Notes: a model not told the origin generated them from the sequence alone. Numbered from the stretch's first letter, positions 45,198 to 54,249 are shown. The stretch: DNA of 64,000 nt from Mycolicibacillus koreensis (GCF_002104795.1 NZ_NCXO01000019.1:1-64000), one strand, 5' to 3'. A program made the numbers and translations.

Positions 45198-46529
45198 TCA
45201 CCGGGCCCGGCCGTCGGGACCGTCGCCGAGGGCCTCCAGCGCGGCCGTCACCGCCGCCGCCACCCGGGCGTCCTCGGACTCGGGGACACACCGCAGGTCG
45301 ACCAGGCACCGGCCGTGGTGCACTCGTGGCAACACCGCCGGGGTGCCGGTGCGCAGCAGCGGGGCGAGCGCCTCCGGCAACACCACCGCCCAGCCCGGCA
45401 GCGGCACCCCGGGTGCTCCGCCGCCGCCGACGCGGCCGTCGTGGGCGCACATCGTCGCGCCGACCGCCTCGGCCAGTTGCTCGGCGCGCCGGCGCAGCCG
45501 GTCCGGGTCGGCGTGCAGGGCCGCGGTGACGGGGGTGACGCCGCCGCTCAGGGTCGCCTCCAGCGCGGCGAGGGTGAGCTTGTCGGCCCGCAACGCCCGG
45601 GCGAGCGGATGGCGCGCCAACGTCGCGATCAGCTCAGCGCGGCCGAGCAGCAACCCGGCCTGCGGACCGCCGAGCAGTTTGTCCCCGCTGGCGGTGACCA
45701 GATCCGCCCCGGCGCTCAGGGCGGTGGCCGCGTCGGGTTCGTCGGGCAGCACCGGGTCGGGGGCCAGCAGTCCGCTGCCCAGGTCGGCCACAAGTGCCAC
45801 CCCATGGCTGCCGGCGAGGCGGGCCAACTCCGCCAGCCCCACCGCGCTGGTGAACCCCTCGATGCGGAAATTGCTGGTGTGCACCTTGAGCACGCACCCG
45901 GTGGCCGGGCCGATCGCCGCGGCGTAGTCGTCGAGGTGGGTGCGGTTGGTGGCGCCCACCTCGCGCAGCCGGGCCCCGGTCGCCGCGATCAGCTCCGGCA
46001 GCCGGAAACCGGCGCCGATCTCGATCAGCTCGCCGCGGCTGACCACCACCTCGCGGCCGGCCGCCAATGCGGTGGTGGCCAGCACCAGCGCGGCGGCTCC
46101 GTTGTTGACCACCAGGGCGTCGCCGGCCGGCGGGCAGGCCTCGCGTAGTGCCGCACGGGTGGCCAGCCCGCGCCCCGAGCGGACCCCGCCGGTCAGATCC
46201 ATCTCTACGTCCACGTAGCCGCTGGCGGTGTGCAGTGCCGCGACCGCCGCCGGCGCCAACGGTGCGCGACCCAGGTTGGTGTGCACCACCACCCCGGTGG
46301 CGTTGAGCACCGGGCGCAACGTGGTGGCGGTGCGATCGGCCAGCGCCGCGGCCACCGCGTCGGGCACCGCCTCGGGAGCCAGCCGACCGGCGCGGGCGCG
46401 TTCCTGCATCTCGCGTACGACACTGCGCACCACCTGTTCGCCGAGACGCGCGCGGGCCGCGGTCACCGCCGGCAGTGCCAGCAGCGCATCGGTGCGCGGG
46501 ATCGCACGCCGCGGATCGGTGTGGCTCAC
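45198..46529 (-). CDS. selA: L-seryl-tRNA(Sec) selenium transferase
   Basis: SelA converts seryl-tRNA(Sec) to selenocysteyl-tRNA(Sec) with selenophosphate, using pyridoxal phosphate. The 443-residue product has the phosphate-binding VHTNLGRAPL and the PLP lysine K284 in SGDKLLGGPQ. It is followed by selB at 21 bp. The ATG at 46529 has no strong ribosome-binding site visible. A degenerate recombinase lies between it and the tRNA-Sec gene. Confidence 0.95.
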   Translation of the reverse strand: MSHTDPRRAIPRTDALLALPAVTAARARLGEQVVRSVVREMQERARAGRLAPEAVPDAVAAALADRTATTLRPVLNATGVVVHTNLGRAPLAPAAVAALHTASGYVDVEMDLTGGVRSGRGLATRAALREACPPAGDALVVNNGAAALVLATTALAAGREVVVSRGELIEIGAGFRLPELIAATGARLREVGATNRTHLDDYAAAIGPATGCVLKVHTSNFRIEGFTSAVGLAELARLAGSHGVALVADLGSGLLAPDPVLPDEPDAATALSAGADLVTASGDKLLGGPQAGLLLGRAELIATLARHPLARALRADKLTLAALEATLSGGVTPVTAALHADPDRLRRRAEQLAEAVGATMCAHDGRVGGGGAPGVPLPGWAVVLPEALAPLLRTGTPAVLPRVHHGRCLVDLRCVPESEDARVAAAVTAALEALGDGPDGRAR

Positions 46530-46563
46530 AACCGTTGCCGTTGAGTGTGTTTTGGTTGCACTG

Positions 46564-47263
46564 TCATGCGGCGTCCCCTTGCGGGGTTTGGGTTTTGGCC
46601 TCGCCGCGTCGGGCCCTGCTGGTGCGGGGTCTTACCGATACTCCGCCGGCACCGCCTTGTGCAGTGTCGGCGCCATGGCCTGTACCAACTGTGATGGTTG
46701 GCCCGGGTACCGATGGGGCCGCACGCATCACCCGGCTACCCGCACCGCGACGCCCATACAGCCGGGCGCACATCGACGTCAACACCTCGGTCATGTCGCG
46801 CACCAGGTCATCGGTGGTCTCACCCGGGTCGGCGACCACGATACGGCGGCCCTGCGCCGACAGCGCCGCCTCCAGGTGTTCCACCCCGAAGCGCGCCAGC
46901 CGGTCACGATGCTCCACGACGATCACTCTGACATCAGGGTCTGACAAGATCCGGCGCAGTTTGGGCCGTTTGCCGTTCAACCCTGAACCGACCTCGCACA
47001 CCACCTGACCCACACCTAGACCTCGGCCAGTAGCCCATTCGGTCAGCCGGGCCACCTGCCGATCCAAATCCAAGCGCTGATCATGACTGCAAACCCGCGC
47101 GTACACCACCGTTGCCGATGAACCCGCTGACCAACCGCCAGCCGTCTTGACCAGGATCAGCCGGCCCACCCGCTCCGCGGGCACCGGCAACGCCCCCTCA
47201 CGAAACCAGCGATAAGCCCTATGGCGATTCACACCAACCGATTGCCCAATCCGCCAGGTTCAC
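46564..47263 (-). pseudogene. degenerate IS607-type serine recombinase (tnpA), no tnpB
   Basis: The readable part (GTG 47232 to 46564, 222 residues) is an IS607-like transposase with a MerR-like helix-turn-helix (GVNRHRAYRWFREGALPVPA, 20 residues) and a resolvase domain. Two faults are visible. The expected N terminus VNLADWA lies in a different frame (start 47263), 31 nt from the present start, so a small indel has broken the reading. The catalytic serine in the family motif ARVSSxDQ is a cysteine here (ARVCSHDQ). No tnpB or inverted repeats are seen. It sits between selA and tRNA-Sec and is likely inactive. Confidence 0.75.
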
Positions 47264-47339
47264 GACATCAAGTAGAACACACTTACGCACACCAAAACCC
47301 ACTCAACACGCAACAGCTCACAACCCTCCTCGAGCGGGG

Positions 47340-47435
47340 TGGCGGAGGCGGACGGGAATCGAACCCGCCAGACCGAGCTGCTCGGCCTCACCGGTTTTGA
47401 AGACCGGGGGGACCACCAGGAACCCAAACGCCTCC
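47340..47435 (-). tRNA. selC: tRNA-Sec (anticodon UCA)
   Basis: A 96-nt tRNA with encoded CCA. The acceptor stem pairs GGAGGCG with CGCCTCC, followed by discriminator G and CCA. The anticodon loop is CTTCAAA with anticodon TCA (47398-47400), the T arm contains GGTTCGATTCC, and the long variable arm has a 7-bp stem (GGCCGAG/CTCGGTC) with a 3-nt loop. A long extra arm and UCA anticodon mark selenocysteine tRNA. It is the tRNA that SelA charges and SelB delivers. It lies on the same strand as selA-selB. Confidence 0.95.
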
Positions 47436-47543
47436 GCGGCCAACCTAACTGACCGGCCCTCCTGCGGAACCGGCAGACCGCCCGACACGGCGCCGGATAC
47501 AGTGCAGGCAAGGTGCACAGCCAACCCGATGTGAGGAGCGCCG

Positions 47544-47795
47544 ATGACCACTCCCGATGAGGCCCCGCCGTTGGTTCCGGGCGGAACCCTGATCACCGCC
47601 ACCCCCGAAGAGGGCCGGGCGCTGGCGTTTCAGATCGCCCGCCGTTCGATCAAGAACATCCAGCCCAACGTCGAGGTGCTCAAGGGCGGACGCCCGGAGT
47701 ACGCCGACGACGCCGAGGGGCTGATCGCCGCCGCGCAGGTCGTCGCGCTGGAGTTCCAGACGATCGCGGCGGCGAACGACTACTGGCGCCGTTGA
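47544..47795 (+). CDS. small protein of unknown function coupled to selD
   Basis: An 83-residue soluble protein without a recognised domain; the sequence is hydrophilic, with a central RSIKNIQPNVEVLKGG. It has an AGGAG 6 bp before the ATG and its TGA shares three bases with the TTG start of selD (TTGA), so the two are translationally coupled. Such coupling suggests a role in selenium metabolism, but no motif supports a mechanism. I do not recognise the family. Confidence 0.65.
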   Translation: MTTPDEAPPLVPGGTLITATPEEGRALAFQIARRSIKNIQPNVEVLKGGRPEYADDAEGLIAAAQVVALEFQTIAAANDYWRR

Positions 47796-48787
47796 GCGCC
47801 CCGAGCACCCCGGGCAGGCTGACCGGATACGCCCACGGCGGCGGCTGCGCCTGCAAGATCCCGCCCGGTGAGCTCGAAGAGGCGGTGCGCGGGCTGACCG
47901 GGCAGGCCGGTGAGGACATCCTCGTCGGCCTCGACGACGGCGATGACGCCGCCGCGGTCCGCGTCGGCGACGACCTGGCGGTGCTGGCGACCGCGGACTT
48001 CTTCACCCCGGTGGTCGACGATCCCTACGACTGGGGGCGGATCGCGGCCGCCAACGCGCTGTCGGACATCTATGCGATGGGTGGACGCCCGGTGGTCGCG
48101 GTCAACCTGGTCGGCTGGCCGCGCGAGGTGCTGCCGCTGGAGATGCTCACCGAGGTGCTGCGCGGCGGGCAGGCGGTCGCCGCGCAGGCCGGCTGCCCGG
48201 TGATCGGCGGGCACACTGTCGACGACCCCGAACCCAAGTACGGGATGGCGGTGACCGGGGTGGCCGACCCGGCCCGGCTGCTGCGCAACGACGCCGCCCG
48301 CCCCGGTGCGGCGCTGACGTTGACCAAACCGATCGGGGTGGGGTTGCTCAACAACCGGCACAAGCAGACCGGGCAGGTGTTCGCCGAGGCGGTGGCCTCC
48401 ATGGTCGAACTCAACGCCGGAGCCGCTGCGGCCGCCGTCGCCGCCGGGGCGACCGCGGCCACCGACGTGACCGGATTCGGTCTTCTGGGCCATCTCTACA
48501 AGATGTGTCGCGCCTCCGGGGTGGCCGCGGTGGTCGACGCGGCGGCGGTACCGGTGCTCGCCGGGGCCCGCGAGGCGCTGCGCGACGGCTACATCTCCGG
48601 GGGCACCCGCCGTAACCTGGAGTGGGTACGGCCGCACCTGCGGGTCGGCGCCGGTGTCGGTGAGGACGATCTGCTTCTGCTGGCCGATGCGCAAACCTCC
48701 GGCGGCCTGCTGGTCGCGGGGGAGGTGCCCGGCTACCCGGTGATCGGAGAGCTGGTGGCCGGCAACGGAATCGAGGTGCGATCATGA
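47792..48787 (+). CDS. selD: selenide, water dikinase (selenophosphate synthetase)
   Basis: SelD uses ATP to make selenophosphate, the selenium donor for SelA. The 331-residue product has the glycine-rich N-terminal motif HGGGCACKI with catalytic C19 and K22, so the enzyme is cysteine-type and not itself a selenoprotein. DDDAAVRV-like metal-binding residues and GGHTVDDPEPKYGMAVTG follow. The start is the TTG at 47792, which overlaps the preceding stop (TTGA); the annotated family length agrees. Divergent from tRNA-Sec by about 350 bp. Confidence 0.94.
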   Translation: MSAPSTPGRLTGYAHGGGCACKIPPGELEEAVRGLTGQAGEDILVGLDDGDDAAAVRVGDDLAVLATADFFTPVVDDPYDWGRIAAANALSDIYAMGGRPVVAVNLVGWPREVLPLEMLTEVLRGGQAVAAQAGCPVIGGHTVDDPEPKYGMAVTGVADPARLLRNDAARPGAALTLTKPIGVGLLNNRHKQTGQVFAEAVASMVELNAGAAAAAVAAGATAATDVTGFGLLGHLYKMCRASGVAAVVDAAAVPVLAGAREALRDGYISGGTRRNLEWVRPHLRVGAGVGEDDLLLLADAQTSGGLLVAGEVPGYPVIGELVAGNGIEVRS

Positions 48788-48993
48788 GCGAGTTCAAGGT
48801 CGGTGACCACGTGTCGTGGAACTCCGAGGCCGGTCATGTCAGCGGAACCATCACCGCGGTGCACACCCGCGATGTGGAGTACAAGGGGCACATGCGCCGC
48901 TGCAGCCCCGACGACCCGCAGTATGAGATCAAAAGCGACAAAACCGATCACGTCGCCATGCACAAGGGTTCAGCGTTGCACAAGACCCGCTGA
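48784..48993 (+). CDS. DUF2945 / Hva1-Tudor domain protein
   Basis: A 69-residue protein of the DUF2945 (hypervirulence-associated, Tudor-like) family: FKVGDHVSWNSEAGHVSGTI (20 residues) and HKGSALHKTR are characteristic. Tudor-like folds often bind nucleic acids or peptides. The ATG overlaps the selD stop (ATGA), so it is coupled to selD. The link to selenium is not explained by the family. Confidence 0.85.
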   Translation: MSEFKVGDHVSWNSEAGHVSGTITAVHTRDVEYKGHMRRCSPDDPQYEIKSDKTDHVAMHKGSALHKTR

Positions 48994-49014
48994 GCGACGG
49001 TCCCGGCGAACCGC

Positions 49015-50352
49015 TCAGTGCACCGGGCAGCCGTCGGCGGTCGCGTCGTGATGACGATAGCCGGTGTGGCCGACTCCGGAGCGGCGCGCCAACACCTGGG
49101 CGATCTGCACATTCAGCGCCCACCAGGGGTCGCTGTGGCGGGCCCGCAGTGAGCGGCGCAGCGCGGCGCCCGGAACCTTGTCGAGCACCATCCGGTACTT
49201 GACGGCGGCATGCACGGCCAGCCCGGTCAACGTCGTCCACGGCTGCAGCGGCACATCCCGATACGGTGTGGCCGAGACCAGGGCGCGCGCCAGTGGCGCG
49301 CCGCTGTAGTACGCGACCGCGCCGAGGACCGGGGCGACCGCCGCGCGGGCGAGGAAGCCGGCCGTTCCGGGCAGTCCCGCGAGGTTGTCGGCGGCCGCCT
49401 GGGTCATCACCGTGGTGCCCGCGGTCGGCCCGCCCGCGGTGGCCACCATGTAGTCGGCCAGCAGGACACCGTCGGCGGCGGTGGTGGGGATGATCTCGGG
49501 GGCGACGCCGAAGACGTAGGCGATATAGGCCCAATACCGCATCACCGCGTCCATGTCCGCGGTGCTGGCCCGACGGCCGTGATTGTGGTCGGTGAGCATC
49601 GGCAGCAGAGCGAAGGTCACCGCAGCCCCGAGCGTGGTGCTGGTGGAGATCGGGTTGCCGTGCCGGGCGAAATGCTCATCGCCCCAGGACCGTCGCAAGC
49701 CGAGTCGCACCTGGGAGTGCATCAGCCGCACCCGCACGGTGTCTTTGAACTCCGTGCTGTGGCGGTCGAGGAATCCCGGTTTGGTGGCGGCGTGGAACCA
49801 TTTCGCGGTCTCGAGGTTGCGCACCAGAGGAGCGTTGACGAACCGTTTGGTCGCCCCGGTCGCCGAGGACACCTCTTCGCCGACGAAGGTGCCGATGGCG
49901 TCTTGGATGCCCATGCCGATCTTGCCGGCCAGCGAACAGTCGATCCACAGCTGGCGGCCCCGCTCCCAGATCACCGGGTCGTGCCAGCGCGGTGCGCGGT
50001 CCAGGCTGGCGAACAGCTCCACCAGTTCGACCGGCGGGTCCGCCAGGCTCTCGATGCCCTCGTCGAGGGCCTGCTCGAGCAGTTGTCGTCCGCGTTTCAT
50101 GCCGATTGCGCGGAAGCGTTCCACGACCGCGTCCATCAGCGCATCGCCCTGCCAGTAGTGGTCGATGAACAGCTCCAGCAACCCACGTTGTCGCGGTGAG
50201 GGATTGCTCGGTCGGAACGCGTCGAACACCGACAGCGCCGACCAGGCCGGGTCGCGGCGCAACCGCGGGGGCGGCGGTCGCAGCGGCATCCCTTCCCGGT
50301 AGTAGTAGTCGTAGGCATGGGTCGTGGTCGGCGCGACGAGGGTCTCGGTCAT
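49015..50352 (-). CDS. MpaB/DUF2236 family oxygenase-like protein (445 aa)
   Basis: A 445-residue DUF2236 (MpaB, latex-clearing-protein-like) protein, a family that includes haem b oxygenases acting on polyisoprene and related compounds. The family histidine is seen in VRLMHSQVRLGL (H212). Hydrophobic segments occur late in the sequence, but no clear signal peptide. It is the second gene of a pair; its ATG overlaps the upstream stop (ATGA). The haem and substrate are not proven for this protein. Confidence 0.8.
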   Translation of the reverse strand: MTETLVAPTTTHAYDYYYREGMPLRPPPPRLRRDPAWSALSVFDAFRPSNPSPRQRGLLELFIDHYWQGDALMDAVVERFRAIGMKRGRQLLEQALDEGIESLADPPVELVELFASLDRAPRWHDPVIWERGRQLWIDCSLAGKIGMGIQDAIGTFVGEEVSSATGATKRFVNAPLVRNLETAKWFHAATKPGFLDRHSTEFKDTVRVRLMHSQVRLGLRRSWGDEHFARHGNPISTSTTLGAAVTFALLPMLTDHNHGRRASTADMDAVMRYWAYIAYVFGVAPEIIPTTAADGVLLADYMVATAGGPTAGTTVMTQAAADNLAGLPGTAGFLARAAVAPVLGAVAYYSGAPLARALVSATPYRDVPLQPWTTLTGLAVHAAVKYRMVLDKVPGAALRRSLRARHSDPWWALNVQIAQVLARRSGVGHTGYRHHDATADGCPVH

Positions 50353-51428
50353 GAGGCGGCCTTGTCGGAGACCACGCGCAGGCGGGGCGACCCGGAGACG
50401 CGGCGGCGGGCGGCTTCGACTTCACGGATCTCCCCGAGCAGCCGCGGCGCGTTCAGCAGGGCCCGTGCGGTGTGCCGATATGCCTGGCGGACCAGAAGAT
50501 TGGGTTGGCGGAAGTCGACCGCTGTCTGGACCGGTTCGGGCATCATGTCCATGATCACCCAGTAGGCGAAGTCGTAGATCGGACGCAGCGGGTTCAGCCC
50601 CGGGGGGTTGAGCAGCTGCAGATACTTGACGTTGTCGTCGTTGAGCCCGACCTCCTTCGCCGACGGTGATTCGGTGAGCACACGACGGCATTCAGCCCTG
50701 GTCTGCGGCAGGTCGGTGCCGCCGAGGGCCTCCCCGATCCGGGAGTACTCGCGGTAGAACTGGTCGAGATCGCTGCCCCGCAACGGATTCGGATGATAAC
50801 GCCGATGCGCGCCGGCAAGCCCGTCGACCACAGTGGCGTAGGTCCAGCGAAAGAACTCCGGTTCATCGGCGTCGTAGGCTTTGCCGTCGGGTCGGGTGCC
50901 CTTGACGCGGTGGTGCATGGCCTTGACGGTCTGGCACAGCGATTCGGCGGTCTCGGTGGAGCCGTAGACAACCCCGGTGAAGAAGGAGAACGTATGGCCG
51001 GCCCGCACCATGAGGCCATCTTTGGAGAATGTGCCCGAGCGAACAGTGCCGTTGGGACATCGGCCGACCAGCTTGGAGTGGTCGTAGACGGCGTACTGGA
51101 TGTCCTGGTGCAGGATGTCGATGATCGCGGTGTTGACCATGCCCACCACCACCGACGGGGTGTGGGTGTGGACGTACCAGGCCGCGCTGTCGGGGCCGAA
51201 CCAGCCCGGATCGCCCAGGGGGCCGTCGAAGCGCGCCTTCTTGAAGTACTCCGGTCGCTGGATTTCGAAGAACAGATCCATCGGATTGAGCAGCGCGGTG
51301 GGCCGCCGAGAAAGCTCGGCCCAGATCGGTGAGAGATCGAGCGGCGATCCGTCGTCGAGGGGGAGCACGATCCGGACCACTTCGTCGATGGGATTGAACG
51401 AGGGGAGGAGACCGTCGAACGGGGCCAT
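50349..51428 (-). CDS. MpaB/DUF2236 family oxygenase-like protein (359 aa)
   Basis: A 359-residue second member of the same family, only distantly similar to its neighbour. It shows HTHTPSVVVGMVNTAIIDIL (20 residues) and VYGSTETAESLCQTVKAMHH (20 residues) motifs typical of DUF2236. It is the first gene of a two-gene operon that runs away from a TetR gene. The ATG at 51428 starts MAPFDGLLPSFNP. The two proteins may act in sequence or together on one lipid-like substrate. Confidence 0.8.
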   Translation of the reverse strand: MAPFDGLLPSFNPIDEVVRIVLPLDDGSPLDLSPIWAELSRRPTALLNPMDLFFEIQRPEYFKKARFDGPLGDPGWFGPDSAAWYVHTHTPSVVVGMVNTAIIDILHQDIQYAVYDHSKLVGRCPNGTVRSGTFSKDGLMVRAGHTFSFFTGVVYGSTETAESLCQTVKAMHHRVKGTRPDGKAYDADEPEFFRWTYATVVDGLAGAHRRYHPNPLRGSDLDQFYREYSRIGEALGGTDLPQTRAECRRVLTESPSAKEVGLNDDNVKYLQLLNPPGLNPLRPIYDFAYWVIMDMMPEPVQTAVDFRQPNLLVRQAYRHTARALLNAPRLLGEIREVEAARRRVSGSPRLRVVSDKAAS

Positions 51429-51545
51429 CGTGAGCCTTTCTGTCGGGCAACTGGGTGTGCTACCTCACAATTCAGGTTAGAGTTGAAACAGACTCGACTT
51501 CCACTCACTTTTTATCGGACCGACACCACGCCAAAGGTGATGTAA

Positions 51546-52172
51546 ATGCCCAGGTCAACTCGGAGTGTTCCGCGTCAGATCAGGGCGCAGCGCACAATCG
51601 AGGGAATTCTTGACGGTTCTGCTCAACTTTTGGACCGTGATGGTTACCGGGGTCTGTCGACGAATCGGATCGCCGAGGAAGCCCATCTGAGCATCGGCAC
51701 CGTCTACCGCTACTTCACCGACAAGGACGCGATCGTTCTCGCCCTGCGTGCCCGCGCCGAAGAGGACATCATGCGCAGGCTGGTCGCCGCGCTCGCCGAG
51801 GCATTGGCGATGGAGGTGACCGCCGGCGCCCGCCATGTGCTTGCCGTGCTCGTCGATGCCCTGGAAGAACATCGCGGGGTGATGGGCGCGGTCATCAACG
51901 ATCTACCGATGGGCAACCAGAGCAACGTGCTGCCCGACATCGAAGAGCACCTGCACCATTTGGCCCGATTGACGTTGCTGCAGCACTACCCGCAGCTGGG
52001 CTCGGCCGACGCCGACGAGATCCTCTATCTGGGCATGGGCACGGTGCTCCAACTGGCGCTGCGTATCGCGATCGACCGGCCACCGGAGATGAGCAAGGAG
52101 TCGCTGCTGGACCGCGCCGCGGCACTGTTGGTGGGGGCGAACCAGATCCTTGCGGCACAGACTGCGGGCTAA
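51546..52172 (+). CDS. TetR-family regulator
   Basis: A 208-residue TetR-type repressor with the helix-turn-helix GLSTNRIAEEAHLSIGTVYR (20 residues) near residues 35-55 and YFTDKDAIV. It is divergent from the DUF2236 pair, with 117 bp between the starts, so it probably represses that pair. The gap holds GTTAGAGTTGAAACAGACTC but no clean palindrome was found. Confidence 0.85.
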   Translation: MPRSTRSVPRQIRAQRTIEGILDGSAQLLDRDGYRGLSTNRIAEEAHLSIGTVYRYFTDKDAIVLALRARAEEDIMRRLVAALAEALAMEVTAGARHVLAVLVDALEEHRGVMGAVINDLPMGNQSNVLPDIEEHLHHLARLTLLQHYPQLGSADADEILYLGMGTVLQLALRIAIDRPPEMSKESLLDRAAALLVGANQILAAQTAG

Positions 52173-52207
52173 CGCGATCAGTCGACCGCGGGCTATGCGG
52201 CCGTGGG

Positions 52208-53254
52208 CTACTCGACCGTCGTGATCGCGTCGTCGGTGATCCCGGCCGCCCGCCGCGCCGCCAGCCGACGCTTCTGCGGTTCGATCGTGTAGCGCGGATC
52301 GCGTGCCGAGGCGATGCCGGCTTCGAAGATGCCCCACCGGGTCAGCGCCGAACCGGCCAGCAGCGCCAGCCCCGAGCCCACCGCCACCGGCCGTGACCGC
52401 CCGGAGACGGCGGCGCCGATCCCCCCGGCGATCAGGCAGCGTCGCGCCCAGCGAAGCGACCGTCCGGGCCGGCCCCGGTGCAGCGGCTCGGCGACGATCG
52501 GGTCGATGCGGGCCTCCATCGCCGCGGTGGCCACCAGGTCGGCGAGCACGCCGGCGACGGCGAGCCGACGGGCCGGGCCGGCCTCGGCGACCGGTGTGGT
52601 GACCATGCCCAACCCGCCGGCGGCCAGCCCGGCCGACCCGGCGAACACGAACGGCAGATCGCGGTGGACGGCGTTCCAGGTCGGGGTGGCGGTGTCGGAG
52701 AGCAGGATCGCGGTGTAGACCGCCAGCGGGGGGCCCAGTGCCCCGGCGTGCAGCCCGGCCGGTCCCTCCGCGGCGTGCAGCAGCCGCCGCAGCGGGCCCA
52801 GCGGCAGCCGCCGCCGGGTCATCCGGTCGACCTCGGCGGCGGCGGCCACCGCCGCTCCGGCACCGAACGCGGAGAGGATCCAGGACCCCAGGTTCATCGG
52901 CGAGGTCAGCTTCACCGTGCGCAGCATGTTGAGGAACCGTTCCGGACGGCCCAGATCGGCCACCAGCGCCAGCGCCCCCAACCCCGTCGCCGCCAGCGCC
53001 GCCAGCCGGGAGTTGCGCCGCAACGTCGGGCGCCCGGTCAGCTGCGCACCGGCGCCCAGCAGCGCCGAGCCGCCGGCCACCCCGCCGAGGAACAGGTAGG
53101 CCGCGATCTTCGCGTCCCACGGCGGCGGTTTGACCACCGGCCGGCCGTAGTAGGAGCTGAACGCCACGTCGGGCACCATCGGCTGCTCACGACGACCACC
53201 GCCGCGGCGCCGCTTGCCGCCGCGGCGCGGCGCGGCCGGACCGGTCGAGCTCAC
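52208..53254 (-). CDS. NrfD/PsrC-type membrane subunit of formate dehydrogenase
   Basis: A 348-residue membrane protein of the NrfD (polysulfide reductase) family with about eight hydrophobic segments, which would anchor the dehydrogenase and deliver electrons to quinone. The GTG at 53254 overlaps the stop of the iron-sulfur subunit (GTGA). The basic, low-complexity N terminus precedes a conserved region, MVPDVAFSSYYGRPVVKPPP (20 residues). It is the last gene of the formate dehydrogenase operon. Confidence 0.85.
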   Translation of the reverse strand: MSSTGPAAPRRGGKRRRGGGRREQPMVPDVAFSSYYGRPVVKPPPWDAKIAAYLFLGGVAGGSALLGAGAQLTGRPTLRRNSRLAALAATGLGALALVADLGRPERFLNMLRTVKLTSPMNLGSWILSAFGAGAAVAAAAEVDRMTRRRLPLGPLRRLLHAAEGPAGLHAGALGPPLAVYTAILLSDTATPTWNAVHRDLPFVFAGSAGLAAGGLGMVTTPVAEAGPARRLAVAGVLADLVATAAMEARIDPIVAEPLHRGRPGRSLRWARRCLIAGGIGAAVSGRSRPVAVGSGLALLAGSALTRWGIFEAGIASARDPRYTIEPQKRRLAARRAAGITDDAITTVE

Positions 53255-54249
53255 CGCGCGTCCCGCAGAAACGCCCACGCCGCCGCCGCGAGCATCCCGG
53301 CGACGGCCATCCCGGAGCGGCGGAACATCTGCGGCAGGTCGGCGGTGCCCACCCGCGGGTCCGGCGGTAGCCCGTAGACCTCCGGCTCGTCGAGCAGCAG
53401 AAAGACCGATCCGGTGCCGCCGACCCCGTCGCGCTCATTGGCCCCGTACAGCCGGGCCTCGGTGAGCCCCTGCGCGTGCAGCTCGGCCACCCGGGAGCGG
53501 GCCCGGTCCACCATGTCGGCATGGTCGCCGAAGCGGATCGACTCCGTCGGGCAGGTCTGCGCGCAGGCGGGCTGCGCGTCGCCGACCAGACGGTCGTAGC
53601 ACATCGTGCACTTCTGCGCTATGCCGGATTCCGCTATGCCGGATTCGCGGCCCTGCGGCCCCCGGTCGGTCTTGGGGGCGGCGGTGCCGTCGGCGCGCCG
53701 CTCGATCACCCCGAACGGGCAGGCGGCCACACACGATCCGCAGCCGTTGCAGACGTCGTCTTGGACCACCACGGTGCCGAACTCGGTGCGAAACAGCGAC
53801 CCGGTGGGGCAGACGTCCAGACAGCCGGCGTGCGTGCAGTGTTTGCAGACGTCCGAGGCCATCAGCCAGCGGAACTCCGGGGTGTCCGGCGGTGCGGTGT
53901 CGGGGGGCGTGGCGTCGGCAGGAGTGCCGGGGGTCGCGCCGACCCGCGGCATGCCCAGATCCACCAGCGCGCGCCCGGACTCGCGGGCCGCAGCGATGCG
54001 GTCGCGGTCCTGCTCGACGAAGGCGACGTGGCGCCACGTGTTGGCCCCGAGCGCCCCGGTGTTGTCGTAGGAGGAGCCGAGCAGTTCCAGCTCACCGTCG
54101 GGCGGGATGTGGTTCCACTCCTTGCAGGCCACCTCGCAGGCCTTGCAGCCGATACAGATCGACGTGTCGGTGAAAAAGCCCTTGCGCGCCGCGGTGTGCC
54201 GCCAGCGCGCATCCCGGCTCGGATCGGTCGGTCCGCTCAGCTGACCCAT
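53251..54249 (-). CDS. formate dehydrogenase iron-sulfur (beta) subunit
   Basis: A 332-residue 4Fe-4S ferredoxin-type subunit. Clusters are seen in CIGCKACEVACKEW, CKHCTHAGCLDVCP, CNGCGSCVAACPFG and CTMCYDR with CAQTCP. It would carry electrons from the catalytic subunit to the NrfD protein. The ATG at 54249 shares one base with the fdhA stop (TGATG). A hydrophobic stretch near the C terminus (GMAVAGMLAAAAWAFL) may anchor it to the membrane. Confidence 0.92.
   Translation of the reverse strand: MGQLSGPTDPSRDARWRHTAARKGFFTDTSICIGCKACEVACKEWNHIPPDGELELLGSSYDNTGALGANTWRHVAFVEQDRDRIAAARESGRALVDLGMPRVGATPGTPADATPPDTAPPDTPEFRWLMASDVCKHCTHAGCLDVCPTGSLFRTEFGTVVVQDDVCNGCGSCVAACPFGVIERRADGTAAPKTDRGPQGRESGIAESGIAQKCTMCYDRLVGDAQPACAQTCPTESIRFGDHADMVDRARSRVAELHAQGLTEARLYGANERDGVGGTGSVFLLLDEPEVYGLPPDPRVGTADLPQMFRRSGMAVAGMLAAAAWAFLRDAR

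Noticed and set aside
43360-45450. Longer SelB with an arginine-rich N-terminal extension
   Set aside because: The extra part overlaps selA in another frame; the GTP-binding motif starts directly after the GTG at 45177.
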